Shown: one piece after another, positions 27,218-36,759 of the stretch
Layout: each line of letters begins with the position of its first letter
Position numbering within the stretch: the first letter of the stretch is position 1
DNA from: Legionella wadsworthii DSM 21896 = ATCC 33877
GTDB taxonomy: Bacteria; Pseudomonadota; Gammaproteobacteria; Legionellales; Legionellaceae
Direction: 5' to 3'
Assembly (NCBI RefSeq): GCF_000701265.1
Contig: NZ_KL370759.1
Location: 1,018,588-1,082,587 of the forward strand
Length of the DNA stretch: 64,000 nt
Made by a program: the position numbers and the translations under genes
The notes under the pieces: model-generated
The model's input: the letters and a program-made list of their open reading frames with translations, nothing else
The model's database searches: none
What the model was told of the DNA's origin: nothing

Positions 27218-27405
27218 AACAAACAAGAAAAAAATCAATTGGTTAAATGAGTACTTTTTTATTCTGATAATATTAAACGTGTTTCAAACCCATAGCGGTT
27301 TTCCTTTTTTGAATTAAGTGAACCAAGAATAAATGATGCATTTTAATAATAGAATTTTTTGTCAAAACATCATATTTTAGACTTTGAAACCATATAAACG
27401 GTTCG

Positions 27406-28302
27406 ATGAGAATGAATATAAAATCATTTATAAAAAAATTATTGGGAAGTTGGAGCCAAGATAAAGTAGCTACTTTATCGGCAGGTTTATCTTATTATAC
27501 GATATTTTCCATAGGACCTTTATTGGTCATTTCGATTGCCATTGCTGGCCTTTTTTTGGATAAAAATGTTGTACAAGACAACCTATTGGAACAAATTGGT
27601 AACACCTTTGGAAAAGACCCTGCAGATCAAATTAAGATAATGATTTCCAATGTCAAACCATCTACTCATATAATTTCTAACATTATTTCCACTATCATCC
27701 TATTATTTGGCGCCTCTGGTTTTTTTGGTGCACTGCAAACCGGATTAAATCAAATATGGGGTGTTGCCCCAAAAGCCAATAGTGGCTTAATGGGTCTAAT
27801 TAAAAGCCGTTTTTTATCTTTTACTTTAGTACTCGGAGTAGGGTTTCTTCTTTTAATCTCTTTAATTCTCTCCCTAGTATTATCATTTATAAGTAACTAT
27901 TTACTTCAATTCCTACCTCAGCTCGCCATTTTAAGTTATGCATTGAATCTATTTATTTCTCTATTAGGTGTGACACTTCTTTTTGCGTTGATTCTCAAAT
28001 ATATTCCAGACATTGAACTTCAGTGGAGAGATGTTTGGCTGGGCGCTTTTTTTACAGCGCTTTTGTTTACCCTAGGTAAGCTTATCTTGGGAATTTATCT
28101 TTCCTATTCCAATTTATCGAAGGGATATGGCGCAGCAGGTGCATTAATACTTATTCTTGTATGGATCTATTACTCGGCACAGATTCTATTTACAGGAGCA
28201 GAATTTACCAAGGTACTTCTACTTCAAAAAGGAAAACATATTAAACCCAGTGACAATGCTGAATTGATATCAGATGAACTAAAGAAACATAAAAAGAAAT
28301 AA
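27406..28302 (+). CDS. YihY/BrkB-family membrane protein
   Basis: 298 residues with five or six membrane helices. The family signatures are present: DKVATLSAGLSYYTIFSIGPLL near the start, GASGFFGALQTGLNQIWGV in the middle, WRDVWLGAFFTALLFTLGK and the C-terminal YGAAGALILILVWIYYSAQI. Despite old names (ribonuclease BN, serum resistance BrkB), the molecular function is not settled. Single-gene unit ended by the strong terminator at 28338. Confidence 0.88.
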   Translation: MRMNIKSFIKKLLGSWSQDKVATLSAGLSYYTIFSIGPLLVISIAIAGLFLDKNVVQDNLLEQIGNTFGKDPADQIKIMISNVKPSTHIISNIISTIILLFGASGFFGALQTGLNQIWGVAPKANSGLMGLIKSRFLSFTLVLGVGFLLLISLILSLVLSFISNYLLQFLPQLAILSYALNLFISLLGVTLLFALILKYIPDIELQWRDVWLGAFFTALLFTLGKLILGIYLSYSNLSKGYGAAGALILILVWIYYSAQILFTGAEFTKVLLLQKGKHIKPSDNAELISDELKKHKKK

Positions 28303-28337
28303 TATCTAAATAGCGACATATTCCAATGAAACGTTAC

Positions 28338-28372
28338 AAAAAAATGGGCGGAATTAATCCGCCCATTTTTTT
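28338..28372. terminator. Bidirectional intrinsic terminator
   Basis: A 15-bp stem with a five-base loop: GGGCGGA / TCCGCCC core flanked by A-run and T-run, so on either strand the stem is followed by at least seven T. It lies between the converging BrkB-family gene and the glycine-zipper gene and can serve both. Confidence 0.9.
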
Positions 28373-28373
28373 A

Positions 28374-28931
28374 TTAATGTACCGGAGAATTCCAATCTGA
28401 CTCTAAATCAGAATAATCCTGATTGGGTCTTTGCTTAATTGCCATCACGATACCGCCGGATTGCAATCCTTGTTCATATTCTTTAGCACGATCTTCGGGA
28501 ATTCCCCAACCCACTAAAGCCCCCACTATTCCACCAGAGATGCTGCCTGCACCAGCACCAGCTAAAGCAGCAGCGATTGGGCCTGCAATTACTATTCCTA
28601 ATCCGGGAATGGCTAGACTTGTTCCTACTGCAGCAATCCCGCCTAAGATAGCGCCTAATCCTGCTCCTATTGCGCCACCAATACCTAAACCTTCGGGGGC
28701 TTTTGTTTTTTCATTTTTCACTAAATCAGAATCAAAATATTTTCTCTTTGATTCTTCAGACATGATGACATTGATATCTTCAGGGCTATAACCTTTGTCT
28801 AAATAAGATTGATAGGCTGCCTCAGCCGAAGCTTTATCGGGAAAATATGCAGTTAGCATTCTTTGATTTTCTGTGTGAGGCATAGAGCCCTTTTGAATGC
28901 TATGAGTTTCTCTTCGAGTAAAATCTGTCAT
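28374..28931 (-). CDS. General-stress-type protein with glycine-zipper membrane hairpin
   Basis: 185 residues, ATG 28931 behind a perfect AAGGAGG. Residues about 25-65 (LTAYFPDKASAEAAYQSYL, GYSPEDINVIMSEE) resemble the YflT/general stress protein 17M domain. Residues about 82-150 are a glycine/alanine/isoleucine-rich glycine zipper with repeats such as GIGGAIGAGLGAILGG and AGAGAGSISGGIVGALVG, likely membrane-inserting. Such proteins are often induced by stress or in stationary phase. Function is not defined further. Confidence 0.78.
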   Translation of the reverse strand: MTDFTRRETHSIQKGSMPHTENQRMLTAYFPDKASAEAAYQSYLDKGYSPEDINVIMSEESKRKYFDSDLVKNEKTKAPEGLGIGGAIGAGLGAILGGIAAVGTSLAIPGLGIVIAGPIAAALAGAGAGSISGGIVGALVGWGIPEDRAKEYEQGLQSGGIVMAIKQRPNQDYSDLESDWNSPVH

Positions 28932-29090
28932 GATAACCTCCTTATTATCTATTTTTGAATCATTCAGTACTAAAGTATAGCTTATTGGGCATGATAAATA
29001 TTTTTTATCGGAATATTTGAGTTTGAACTACGGTCTTTTGAATATGATTCAAACAGGAAGAAAAATTAAGGAGCAATCTTTAAAAATAAG

Positions 29091-29996
29091 CTAAATCGTT
29101 GTTAATAAACCAGAAGGGGCTGTAAGTTCATTTAGAATTTTTCTATTATTTTTTAAGTTGGGGAAGGAATGATATGCGTTTAATTTTTTTTCCAGTGTCA
29201 ATTTTAAGTTCATCTTTTTACTCAAAGGGGGAAGTATTTGCATAACCCAAGTATCATTCATTCTCCCAATTTTAATAGGGTCATTTATCACTCTAACTGG
29301 CGTTCCCGTTGGTACTGTGCGAAATAAATACTCAATATCCTCCGGAAACATACGGATACATCCTGCACTAACCCGTGTGCCAATCCCTTCCAAATTATTT
29401 GTACCATGGATGAGAAATGTTGGCCATCCCAAGCGCAAGGCATGCTGTCCAAGAGGATTATAAGGACCCGAAGGAAACTCATCGGGAAGAAAGTCTCCGT
29501 TTCTTTCTGCTTCAGATCGTAATTTTTCTGTGGGTCTCCATTTAGGGTTTGCTTCTTTAGAGACTATTTTAGTCACCCCTAGAGGTGTGCTCCACCCTTT
29601 TCGACCTATTCCCACAGGGAAAGTAATGACAACATTTTCATTTTCAGGAAAAAAATATAAACGATATTCTGCCAAGTTAATGACAATACCTTTTCTAGGT
29701 ACATCAGGTAAGATATATTGGGAAGGAATTAACAAACGCGAATTAGCAACTAAAGATTGTCTGGGATTTACGTGTGGATTTGCCCTGGTTATTTCATAAT
29801 ATCCCACATCAAATCGTTTTCCGATTTCATCAATCGATTCATTAGCTTCTGCTGTAACATATTGTACTTCTCCAATGACATTTCCTGTATTTGGCAAAAC
29901 GAAAGTTGTTGCGCCAGTAATCGATGCATAAAAGATAAGCACAAAAATCGAAAGAGATATTTTTTGTTTCATTGATGATGTTTTCAATAAATCCAT
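29091..29996 (-). CDS. Exported L,D-transpeptidase with LysM domain (EnhA/ErfK-YbiS type)
   Basis: 301 residues. An N-terminal signal peptide precedes a LysM-like segment (about 45-92: VTAEANESIDEIGKRFDVGY, ANPHVNPRQ) and the YkuD catalytic domain (about 100-245) with HGTNNLEGIG and the catalytic cysteine in SAGCIRMFPEDIEYLF. The family forms 3-3 cross-links in peptidoglycan or attaches proteins to it. Legionella has several paralogues, one of them named EnhA for a role in host-cell entry; whether this is EnhA itself cannot be told. An alternative start eight residues later (29972) is possible. Confidence 0.88.
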   Translation of the reverse strand: MDLLKTSSMKQKISLSIFVLIFYASITGATTFVLPNTGNVIGEVQYVTAEANESIDEIGKRFDVGYYEITRANPHVNPRQSLVANSRLLIPSQYILPDVPRKGIVINLAEYRLYFFPENENVVITFPVGIGRKGWSTPLGVTKIVSKEANPKWRPTEKLRSEAERNGDFLPDEFPSGPYNPLGQHALRLGWPTFLIHGTNNLEGIGTRVSAGCIRMFPEDIEYLFRTVPTGTPVRVINDPIKIGRMNDTWVMQILPPLSKKMNLKLTLEKKLNAYHSFPNLKNNRKILNELTAPSGLLTTI

Positions 29997-30070
29997 AATG
30001 TATAACCTGGAGAAAACAATGAAGTATATTGCATACTCCAGGCTAGCTTTTATAAAAATAAGAAAATCAA

Positions 30071-32089
30071 TTACAAACTTTCATCTACTTTAAATCGTTC
30101 ACCATATTTGGATTCAAGCGTGTTAAATAATGTTTCTAAATTATCTACGCCAAAATCCTTAGCATAGTTCATAGGACCTCCTCGGAACGGAGCAAATCCT
30201 GTCCCGAAAATCATTCCCGCATCGAGTAGATCAGCATCAGCAACTACTCCCTCACGCAAGCAAGCGGCTGATTCATTCACCATTCGCAGAATTAAACGGT
30301 CCGCAATATGGGGAGGAATCGGTGTATTGGGTTGTTTTTTAATCGGTTTACCATTTTTGTATTGATACAATCCCTGCCCTGTTTTCCGACCCAATTTTCC
30401 ATCTTTAACCATATCACGTAATTTTTGTGGTACAGTGCCACCAAAATGACCTGTTAAATTTTCAGCAACAGCCAATCCAACGTCTAACCCGACTGTATCT
30501 GCAAGTTCTACAGGACCCATGAACATGCCAAAAGATAAAGCTGCCTCATCGATCGTTTCTGCACTGTATCCTTCATCCAATAGCTGGACGCACTCCATAA
30601 GGTATGGCATCAAAACACGATTGACCAAGAAACCAGGGCTGGATTTAACTGGCAAAGGCAGTTTGCCAATTTGATTTACAAAAGCACAAGAGTTGAGTTC
30701 CACTTTCTTCGAAGTTTGGGTGCTGCTTACTACTTCAACCAAGTCCATTTTAGCTACTGGATTGAAGAAATGAATTCCAACCAAGCGGTTGGGATTCATC
30801 ATCACACGACTCATTTCATCCAGTGGAATACTGGAAGTATTTGTAGCAATAATGGCATCCTTCTTAGAGATACTTTCAACTTTTTTCATGATTTCTTGTT
30901 TTACGACAAGATTTTCAAAAACTGCCTCAATAATTACATCAGCACGAGCGATACCATGTCCTTCAGGATCAGGAATTAAATTATCCATAGCTGCCTGAAT
31001 GAGGCGAGGCTTGCGTAATTTTTTCTTATACAAAGCATGAGCGCGACCTATTGCAGGCGCAATCTGCTTATAGGATTGATCTTGTAATGTCACTCTTATA
31101 CCACGAAGAGCACACCAAGCGGCAATATCGCCTCCCATGACACCAGCGCCGATAACATGAACATGGTGTGCTTTGAAATCACTACCTTTCGCAAAGCCCT
31201 TCAAGCGTTCACGTAATGAAAAGGCACGGATTAAGTTCCTGGCAGTAATACCGGTGGATACTAGATGCTCTACTGAGTCAATTTCTTTTAAATAAGCCCT
31301 ATCTCCTTTGCCCCCCTCTTTTTCCCATAGATCAATAATCGCATAAGGTGCAGGATAATGTTCTTCTCGAACTCGTTTTGCCACATTACGACGCATCAAA
31401 GAAGCAATTGGGGATCTTAACCACGCGTGATTAGTTAATCCTTGTAGGAATGAAGGTTTATGCTTTGGTGGTCTATTCTTAATAAAGTAAATCGCTGCCC
31501 GTTTCAACTGGCGCACTGGTACAACTTCATCGACCATACCTAAGCTTTTTGCTTTTACAGCAGGTAAAGCACTTCCGGTTAGAATTACTTGGGATAAGGC
31601 ATTAAATCCACCTATCAGTTGAGGTAAACGTACGGAACCACCCCATCCTGGATGAATTCCCAACATCACCTCAGGCAAACCGATGCGGGTATCTTTTTCA
31701 TCGCTTGCCACGCGATAGGTACAGGCTAAAGCTAATTCATACCCACCGCCCATACAAAACCCATCAATCATGGCAACACTTGGTATTGTAAGCGCCTCTA
31801 ATCGGGCAAATACTGCTTGGCCTTTTCTTAAAAAGTCCACTGCTTGAGCTGGCGTTGCAAATTTTGAAAAAGCATTGACATCTGCACCCGCGATAAATCC
31901 TTTTTCTTTAGCTGAATAAATGATCAAGCCAATCGCATTTTTATCTTGAGATATTTCATGCAAAAGGCTATTCAGCTCATCCAAAATTTCTTCATTGATG
32001 CTATTTACGGAGGTATCTTTTCTATCCAGTCCTAACCATAAAATATTGTCAGTATCGAGTTTTAATTCCCAATGTTTGTAATTATTCAT
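30071..32089 (-). CDS. fadJ: Fatty acid oxidation multifunctional enzyme (FadJ type)
   Basis: 672 residues. N-terminal enoyl-CoA hydratase/isomerase domain (about 1-290) with IAGADVNAF, DGFCMGGGYELALAC and the two oxyanion-hole glycines, and conserved glutamates in GLPEVMLGIHPGWGG. C-terminal 3-hydroxyacyl-CoA dehydrogenase (about 305-660) with the NAD motif GAGVMGGDIAAW, IEAVFENLVVKQ, and IATNTSSIPL with VGIHFFNP. It converts enoyl-CoA to 3-ketoacyl-CoA, which the upstream thiolase then cleaves. Overlaps the thiolase gene by eight bases. Confidence 0.93.
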   Translation of the reverse strand: MNNYKHWELKLDTDNILWLGLDRKDTSVNSINEEILDELNSLLHEISQDKNAIGLIIYSAKEKGFIAGADVNAFSKFATPAQAVDFLRKGQAVFARLEALTIPSVAMIDGFCMGGGYELALACTYRVASDEKDTRIGLPEVMLGIHPGWGGSVRLPQLIGGFNALSQVILTGSALPAVKAKSLGMVDEVVPVRQLKRAAIYFIKNRPPKHKPSFLQGLTNHAWLRSPIASLMRRNVAKRVREEHYPAPYAIIDLWEKEGGKGDRAYLKEIDSVEHLVSTGITARNLIRAFSLRERLKGFAKGSDFKAHHVHVIGAGVMGGDIAAWCALRGIRVTLQDQSYKQIAPAIGRAHALYKKKLRKPRLIQAAMDNLIPDPEGHGIARADVIIEAVFENLVVKQEIMKKVESISKKDAIIATNTSSIPLDEMSRVMMNPNRLVGIHFFNPVAKMDLVEVVSSTQTSKKVELNSCAFVNQIGKLPLPVKSSPGFLVNRVLMPYLMECVQLLDEGYSAETIDEAALSFGMFMGPVELADTVGLDVGLAVAENLTGHFGGTVPQKLRDMVKDGKLGRKTGQGLYQYKNGKPIKKQPNTPIPPHIADRLILRMVNESAACLREGVVADADLLDAGMIFGTGFAPFRGGPMNYAKDFGVDNLETLFNTLESKYGERFKVDESL

Positions 32090-33401
32090 GTCCTTTCACC
32101 TCAGTCACTCGTTCAAGATACATAGCTCCGCCTTGTCCTCCACCAATACAGATAGAAGCCATACCTCGCGACTCATTTCTTTGCTCTAATGATTCTAAAA
32201 TGTGTAATACAATACGCGCACCGCTTGCGCCTATAGGATGTCCTGCTGCAATGGCACCCCCATCTCGATTTAATTTTTCCAGAGACGGGCCTCCCCAGGC
32301 TGAATCCAATCCTAACTGTGTACGACAATAATCTTCATCATTCCAAGCAGCAATACAACCCAAAACCTGAGCAGCAAATGCTTCGTTAATCTCCCAACAA
32401 TCCATGTCTTCAGGTTTTAATTTATGTCTTTGTAAGATGGGCGTTGCAGCATGTACGGGGCCTAAACCCATTTGTGACGGATCAAGAGCTGACCATTGGG
32501 AGTCAACAATTCGGCCCATAACTTTCAGGCCATATTTTTTTACAGCTTCTGCACTGGCTAATAATAACAAACAGGCTCCATCAGTTATTTGTGAACTATT
32601 ACCTGCAGTGACCATCCCATATTTTTTATCAAAAAAAGGTTTTAATTTGGCAAGTTTTTCAACTGTTGAATCCGCTCGTATGCCATCATCTTGAGAATAA
32701 ATTCGGCCTTTACTATCAATAATTGGAGTGACTTCATTCATCCTGTGCTCTTCATAAGCTTTTGCTAATCTTAAATGGCTTTGGACCGCAAATTCATCCA
32801 TTTGCTCGCGTGTTATATTAAAACGATACGCGACTTTTTCTGCTGTTTGCCCCATGTTCATTCCTACAATTGGATCAGTGAGCCCACGGAGTAATGCAAT
32901 AACAGGCGCAAGGTAAGCTGGTCTAAATTGAGTTAATAAACCCAATTTTTGTCCAATACTTTTAGAGGCATACCAACTGGCTAGCCAGGATGTCATTTTT
33001 TGATTAAATAATAAGGGAGCATGGCTCATGGCATCAGTACCGCCAGCAAGAACCAAATCACTACGCCCGCTGGCAATTTGAATGGCGGCGTTGTCTAATG
33101 CCTGCATTCCAGAAGCGCAATTTCTCATCACTGTGAACGCAGGGACTTTATCACCACATCCAAGACGCAAAGACGTGACCCGCGCAATATTTGCCTCATC
33201 TGGACTGGGCATCGCACAACCAATAATGACCTCATTAAGTTCTGTAGGAGCAAATGGCTGCCGATTAAGTAAGGGGATTCCGGCAGCTACCGCCAAATCC
33301 GATCCAGAAAAAGGACCTATTCCTTTGGCCTTGAGAAATGGTGTTCGATTTCCATCAACTACATACACATCTCGACCATGTAAATTCGATTTCTGTTTCA
33401 T
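32082..33401 (-). CDS. fadI: Acetyl-CoA C-acyltransferase (FadI-type thiolase)
   Basis: 439 residues, close to E. coli FadI (436). Active-site residues are all present: nucleophilic cysteine in RNCASGMQALDNAA, histidines in NEAFAAQVL and AGHPIGASGAR, and the second cysteine in CIGGGQGGAM. It performs the last step of beta-oxidation with the FadJ-like enzyme encoded just downstream. Gene order fadI-fadJ matches the anaerobic/alternative fad operon of gammaproteobacteria. Confidence 0.93.
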   Translation of the reverse strand: MKQKSNLHGRDVYVVDGNRTPFLKAKGIGPFSGSDLAVAAGIPLLNRQPFAPTELNEVIIGCAMPSPDEANIARVTSLRLGCGDKVPAFTVMRNCASGMQALDNAAIQIASGRSDLVLAGGTDAMSHAPLLFNQKMTSWLASWYASKSIGQKLGLLTQFRPAYLAPVIALLRGLTDPIVGMNMGQTAEKVAYRFNITREQMDEFAVQSHLRLAKAYEEHRMNEVTPIIDSKGRIYSQDDGIRADSTVEKLAKLKPFFDKKYGMVTAGNSSQITDGACLLLLASAEAVKKYGLKVMGRIVDSQWSALDPSQMGLGPVHAATPILQRHKLKPEDMDCWEINEAFAAQVLGCIAAWNDEDYCRTQLGLDSAWGGPSLEKLNRDGGAIAAGHPIGASGARIVLHILESLEQRNESRGMASICIGGGQGGAMYLERVTEVKGHE

Positions 33402-33717
33402 CGATTCTCCTTATTTGAAATTTGGGTCATTTCATTGCAATGAATTTTTTGTTAAAGAAATTTAAGCGTTTATAGCTCCTGGAAAATCAGCTTTTCTGTT
33501 CTCTTGAAAAAATTAAATAATGAACAGATTTTCCTGTTTTAACGCACATTACAATTACTGAAATCAGCCTTGACTTATGATTGATAAAGAGTAGCAGTAT
33601 TCATGAAAATTTGGAATTTTTATAAGTCGTTAAAATGAAAATAATTTCACAAAAATAAAATAAGAGTTGGTTTGGTTCAGTTGATATTTTCTGCAATTAA
33701 AAGATTAAGAATGTTAT
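33402..33717. other. Intergenic region without a recognised gene
   Basis: 316 bases, AT-rich, lying between the start of the fadI-like gene and the end of the next minus-strand gene. It presumably holds the fadI-fadJ promoter. I see no tRNA, repeat or convincing reading frame. Confidence 0.4.
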
Positions 33718-34671
33718 TTACACTTCAAAAACAATATTCTTATACTGGGCATCCAAAGTTTGAATTTTATCAATTAATGGATCATTTGGATTTGAGATAT
33801 TAATTTCAAATAACTTCTTCAATATAGAATCTACATCTCTTATTGTTTTTTTTTGAATCCCCTCAATAATCTTTAGGACTTCATTAATACAATAATTTTC
33901 CGGATTATAGAAAAAATTGGCATAGGCATTTGAATTTTGATTTGCGGTAGATACATACTCTTCAAGTTGTAAACATATTTCACTCATTGTGGGTGTTATC
34001 AGTTTATCCTCAATTTTTTCCAATTCTAAAATGAATTGGTTCAGTGGAGCTTCTCTATGCTTAAATTGTTTAAGTAAATCTATTAATTGAGTTATCACTA
34101 GATATGGTTCTTTTATTTCGTAAATTAAAGGAAGAAGTATCTGATTTAAATCATTAGCAGTTAGGGACACCTTATGCTGGAGACTAAAAAATACTTCCCG
34201 CTCTATCCGCAACAAGATTCTCAAAAGAACTTTATTGGGCGTTGCAGAGGTTAATTTTTTAAAATTGATAGAGAAAAGAGAGGGGCTTATTTTTTTCAGT
34301 TGGCCATTTGCATACAAATATTCATTCAATTCAATAACTTCTTTTTGTATGCCTAATGCTGAAAATATTATTTTATCTTTTAATAAAGAGATAAAATCAC
34401 TCACATAAATCTGATAATCATCAGAATATTTCGCATGTAGAATAAATAAACCGATGCATCTTCTAGCAAATTCAGATAAGGGAACATCTCTATTTTGATT
34501 TTTTTTAGAATATAAATATAAATCCTTGACAAAACCGAGAATTGCCAACACTTCAAATTCCATTTCCTGTTCTGCTAAATGAATGAAGCGAGCAATAAAC
34601 TGGGCAGCTTTATTTTGGTTTGAATTACAAATCTTTCTCGCCAGGTATTGTAAGATATCTATATGCCACAT
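33718..34671 (-). CDS. Unknown soluble helical protein
   Basis: 317 residues, predicted almost wholly alpha-helical and soluble, without signal peptide or membrane segment. Repeated patterns of about 90 residues (LAEQEMEFEVLAILGFVKDL, EVIELNEYLYANGQLKK, QLIDLLKQFKHREAPLNQF) could be a helical scaffold. I recognise no family. The start at 34671 has no good ribosome site, so the N-terminus is uncertain. Single gene with no functional neighbours; Legionella-restricted effector or scaffold are both possible. Confidence 0.6.
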   Translation of the reverse strand: MWHIDILQYLARKICNSNQNKAAQFIARFIHLAEQEMEFEVLAILGFVKDLYLYSKKNQNRDVPLSEFARRCIGLFILHAKYSDDYQIYVSDFISLLKDKIIFSALGIQKEVIELNEYLYANGQLKKISPSLFSINFKKLTSATPNKVLLRILLRIEREVFFSLQHKVSLTANDLNQILLPLIYEIKEPYLVITQLIDLLKQFKHREAPLNQFILELEKIEDKLITPTMSEICLQLEEYVSTANQNSNAYANFFYNPENYCINEVLKIIEGIQKKTIRDVDSILKKLFEINISNPNDPLIDKIQTLDAQYKNIVFEV

Positions 34672-34847
34672 AAGCAGAATTTATATATTGAGTTCCTTTC
34701 TCAATGTATTAACACAATTTTTTATAGGTGAACATCTTTTGCAATATTAAAAAGCAGTTTGATATTTTATTATATTTAGAATCTTCAAGAATTAATATCG
34801 CATATTGACGTCATTAAAATACCTGATATACTGCGCTTCCATTGATT

Positions 34848-34937
34848 GGAGAGATGGCCGAGTGGTCGAAGGCGCTCCCCTGCTAAGGGAGTATGGGAGA
34901 AATCCCATCGAGGGTTCGAATCCCTCTCTCTCCGCCA
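34848..34937 (+). tRNA. tRNA-Ser (anticodon GCU)
   Basis: Complete cloverleaf: acceptor GGAGAGA pairs with TCTCTCC, then G and CCA encoded. The anticodon loop CTGCTAA (anticodon at 34882-34884) sits on stem CTCCC/GGGAG, and a long variable arm (TATGGGAGAAATCCCATC) marks a class II tRNA. It reads AGC/AGU serine codons. Six bases separate it from tRNA-Arg. Confidence 0.95.
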
Positions 34938-34943
34938 ATCAAC

Positions 34944-35020
34944 GCGCCCGTAGCTCAGTTGGATAGAGTATCTGGCTACGAACCAGGGGGTCGGAGGTTC
35001 GAATCCTTCCGGGCGCGCCA
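34944..35020 (+). tRNA. tRNA-Arg (anticodon ACG)
   Basis: 77 bases including encoded CCA. Acceptor GCGCCCG pairs with CGGGCGC; anticodon loop CTACGAA on stem TCTGG/CCAGG gives anticodon ACG at 34978-34980, expected to be edited to ICG and to read CGN codons. The 3' end is echoed by a 14-base direct repeat 277 bases downstream, as seen at integration sites. Confidence 0.95.
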
Positions 35021-35295
35021 TTTCCAAGGTAATAATCAAAATAAGAATCACTCCGAAATAGTTGCCATGACATTTAATGTCATTGGCCCGGAAGTGTTCG
35101 AATCGAAAGAGGTTCGACCAAATGCAAAGCGAAGAGCAAAAAGCGTGTGAAGAATTTTGAACGCGCTTCAGCGCGCCGCAAAGCGTTGAGGAGCGAACAA
35201 AGTGAGCGACGAATCTATCCTTACCCTGAGTCTTGGATTAATTAAATTTATTTCTACAATCTAAGCCCTGCAGATTATCAGCCTTCCGGGCGCGC
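35005..35295 (+). repeat. Direct repeat of the tRNA-Arg 3' end (att-like pair)
   Basis: CCTTCCGGGCGCGC occurs at 35005-35018 inside tRNA-Arg and exactly again at 35282-35295. Between them are further tRNA-like bits (GTTCGAATC near 35097, GAGGTTCGA near 35110) and a short hairpin, CGCGCT-TC-AGCGCG, near 35163. Integrases that use tRNA genes leave such duplications; the 277-base interval has no gene, so any element here is lost. Confidence 0.55.
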
Positions 35296-35773
35296 TTAAG
35301 CCAGTAGAATCAATAAGAATACCAATTTGTAGAGACAAAAAAGGTACTGTAGCAAATTTGTAAAAATCAGGGGCGAAGGTGAGGGTAATAGAAAAGCAAT
35401 TGGCCAAATGCTTACAGAATCTCCTCACTCCTCATAGTAGACCGAGAATTCAGCGGATAAAATTATTTGATCTAAAAAATAATCTCTGCAAAAACACTTA
35501 ATGGGGATCGTTGACCTAACCCACGCCTGGTATCGAAGCGGCTCAAAAAAAAATGAAATATCGGATCTAGAAAACCCGGCTACTGAAATTAAGTATTATA
35601 CATGGAGAAGCTCAATAGGATATATTATGGCCCATGGTAACAATACTTTCTTCGTCTTCTTCATCGGTAAAAGAATTAAATAAGAATAAAGTCATATTGA
35701 TTGTATGATGACATCCAACTCTTGACATTAAAAATATAAATCTAACTTTTTTTCAAAATAATATATCTAATAA
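35021..35773. other. Gene-free region behind the tRNA pair
   Basis: 753 bases without a convincing gene. The first 280 bases look like a decayed integration site (see the direct repeat). The rest is AT-rich; an open frame of 60 codons at 35501 has no ribosome site and no family resemblance, so I did not call it. Convergent with the next minus-strand gene. Confidence 0.5.
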
Positions 35774-36526
35774 TTATCCAAATAAGACACTTCCCCCCAT
35801 TACCATAGCCATTCCTATCATCATTAAATTTTCAGTTAGTGAAATAAATCCCAAAGGAACATTACTGTCCCCACCCACGCAGGCACATTTTAATTCTCGC
35901 TTATCCACATATACTGCTTTAAATACCGATATCGCCCCTATGGTTCCTATAAATAAAGCAACCGGAATTGCAATCCAGTGTAAGGCACCAGAAATCATCA
36001 ATATTCCTGCTAATGCTTCCGCAAAAGGGTAAATATAGCTGTATGGAACCCATTTTCTGGCTAAAAGATCGTAGTTTAAAAACATAGTTGAAAATTTTTC
36101 AATATTCTGTAGCTTAAGAAGCGCAAGTATTGTCATGCTAAAGGAAACAAACCAAATCACAGCTTGCATTGTAAAGACAGTCCCATTAACAGCATAACTT
36201 GTAGCCAGTGACATCAGAGCGGTTACTATAAAAAGAACAATTACGGGACGGTAACTTTTCTCTTTTGGATCTTGCACTTTTTTGCCAAAATAGCGTCGTA
36301 AATCATCATATCCGCCAATTCGTTCCCCATTAATAAAAGTTTGAGGCGTTGTTTTTACCTGATGTTCTTCTTTAAATGCATTGACTTGATCGCGACTAGT
36401 CAACCAATTATCTTCAATGCTATACCCTTGCCATTTCAATAAGAACTTCGATTTCAAACCGTAAGGACATGTATGTTTTGGCATGACCATACGGTAAAGA
36501 GTTGCTGTTTGAGCTTTGTTATCCAT
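35774..36526 (-). CDS. Glutaredoxin domain fused to MauE/DoxX-like membrane protein
   Basis: 250 residues from the ATG at 36526, preceded by GAGGG. N-terminal glutaredoxin-like domain (about 1-85) with the active site HTCPYG, TPQTFINGERIGGYDD typical of glutaredoxin; C-terminal part (about 90-250) has five or so membrane helices and the motif CACVGGDSNVPLGFISLTEN found in MauE-type proteins. MauE helps form disulphides in methylamine dehydrogenase; here the fusion would link a thiol redox domain to the membrane. Only the first active-site cysteine is present (CPYG), a monothiol form. The substrate is unknown. Confidence 0.8.
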   Translation of the reverse strand: MDNKAQTATLYRMVMPKHTCPYGLKSKFLLKWQGYSIEDNWLTSRDQVNAFKEEHQVKTTPQTFINGERIGGYDDLRRYFGKKVQDPKEKSYRPVIVLFIVTALMSLATSYAVNGTVFTMQAVIWFVSFSMTILALLKLQNIEKFSTMFLNYDLLARKWVPYSYIYPFAEALAGILMISGALHWIAIPVALFIGTIGAISVFKAVYVDKRELKCACVGGDSNVPLGFISLTENLMMIGMAMVMGGSVLFG

Positions 36527-36759
36527 GTGAATACCCTCTAGATAAGTTTTCATAAATAATAAATTATGATCAATGATGAAGCTTGGATTAATATATGCAA
36601 TAAAAATGATGTTATATTAAGTCAAGATTTGCGAACTCGCTTTATAACACAAACACCCCTGCTATTTCTGGCATGTATAGGTGGGTACTCGAAACAAACG
36701 CTACTCTCAAGCCTATGTTCAAATTACTTTTTGAATAATTAATATCGGCTACTTACATG

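Noticed and set aside
34785..35150. Open frames of 85-88 codons on both strands over the tRNA pair
   Set aside because: They overlap the tRNA genes completely; the reading frames are produced by tRNA sequence.
35501..35683. 60-codon open frame on the plus strand
   Set aside because: No ribosome site, no family resemblance, in a region that looks decayed.
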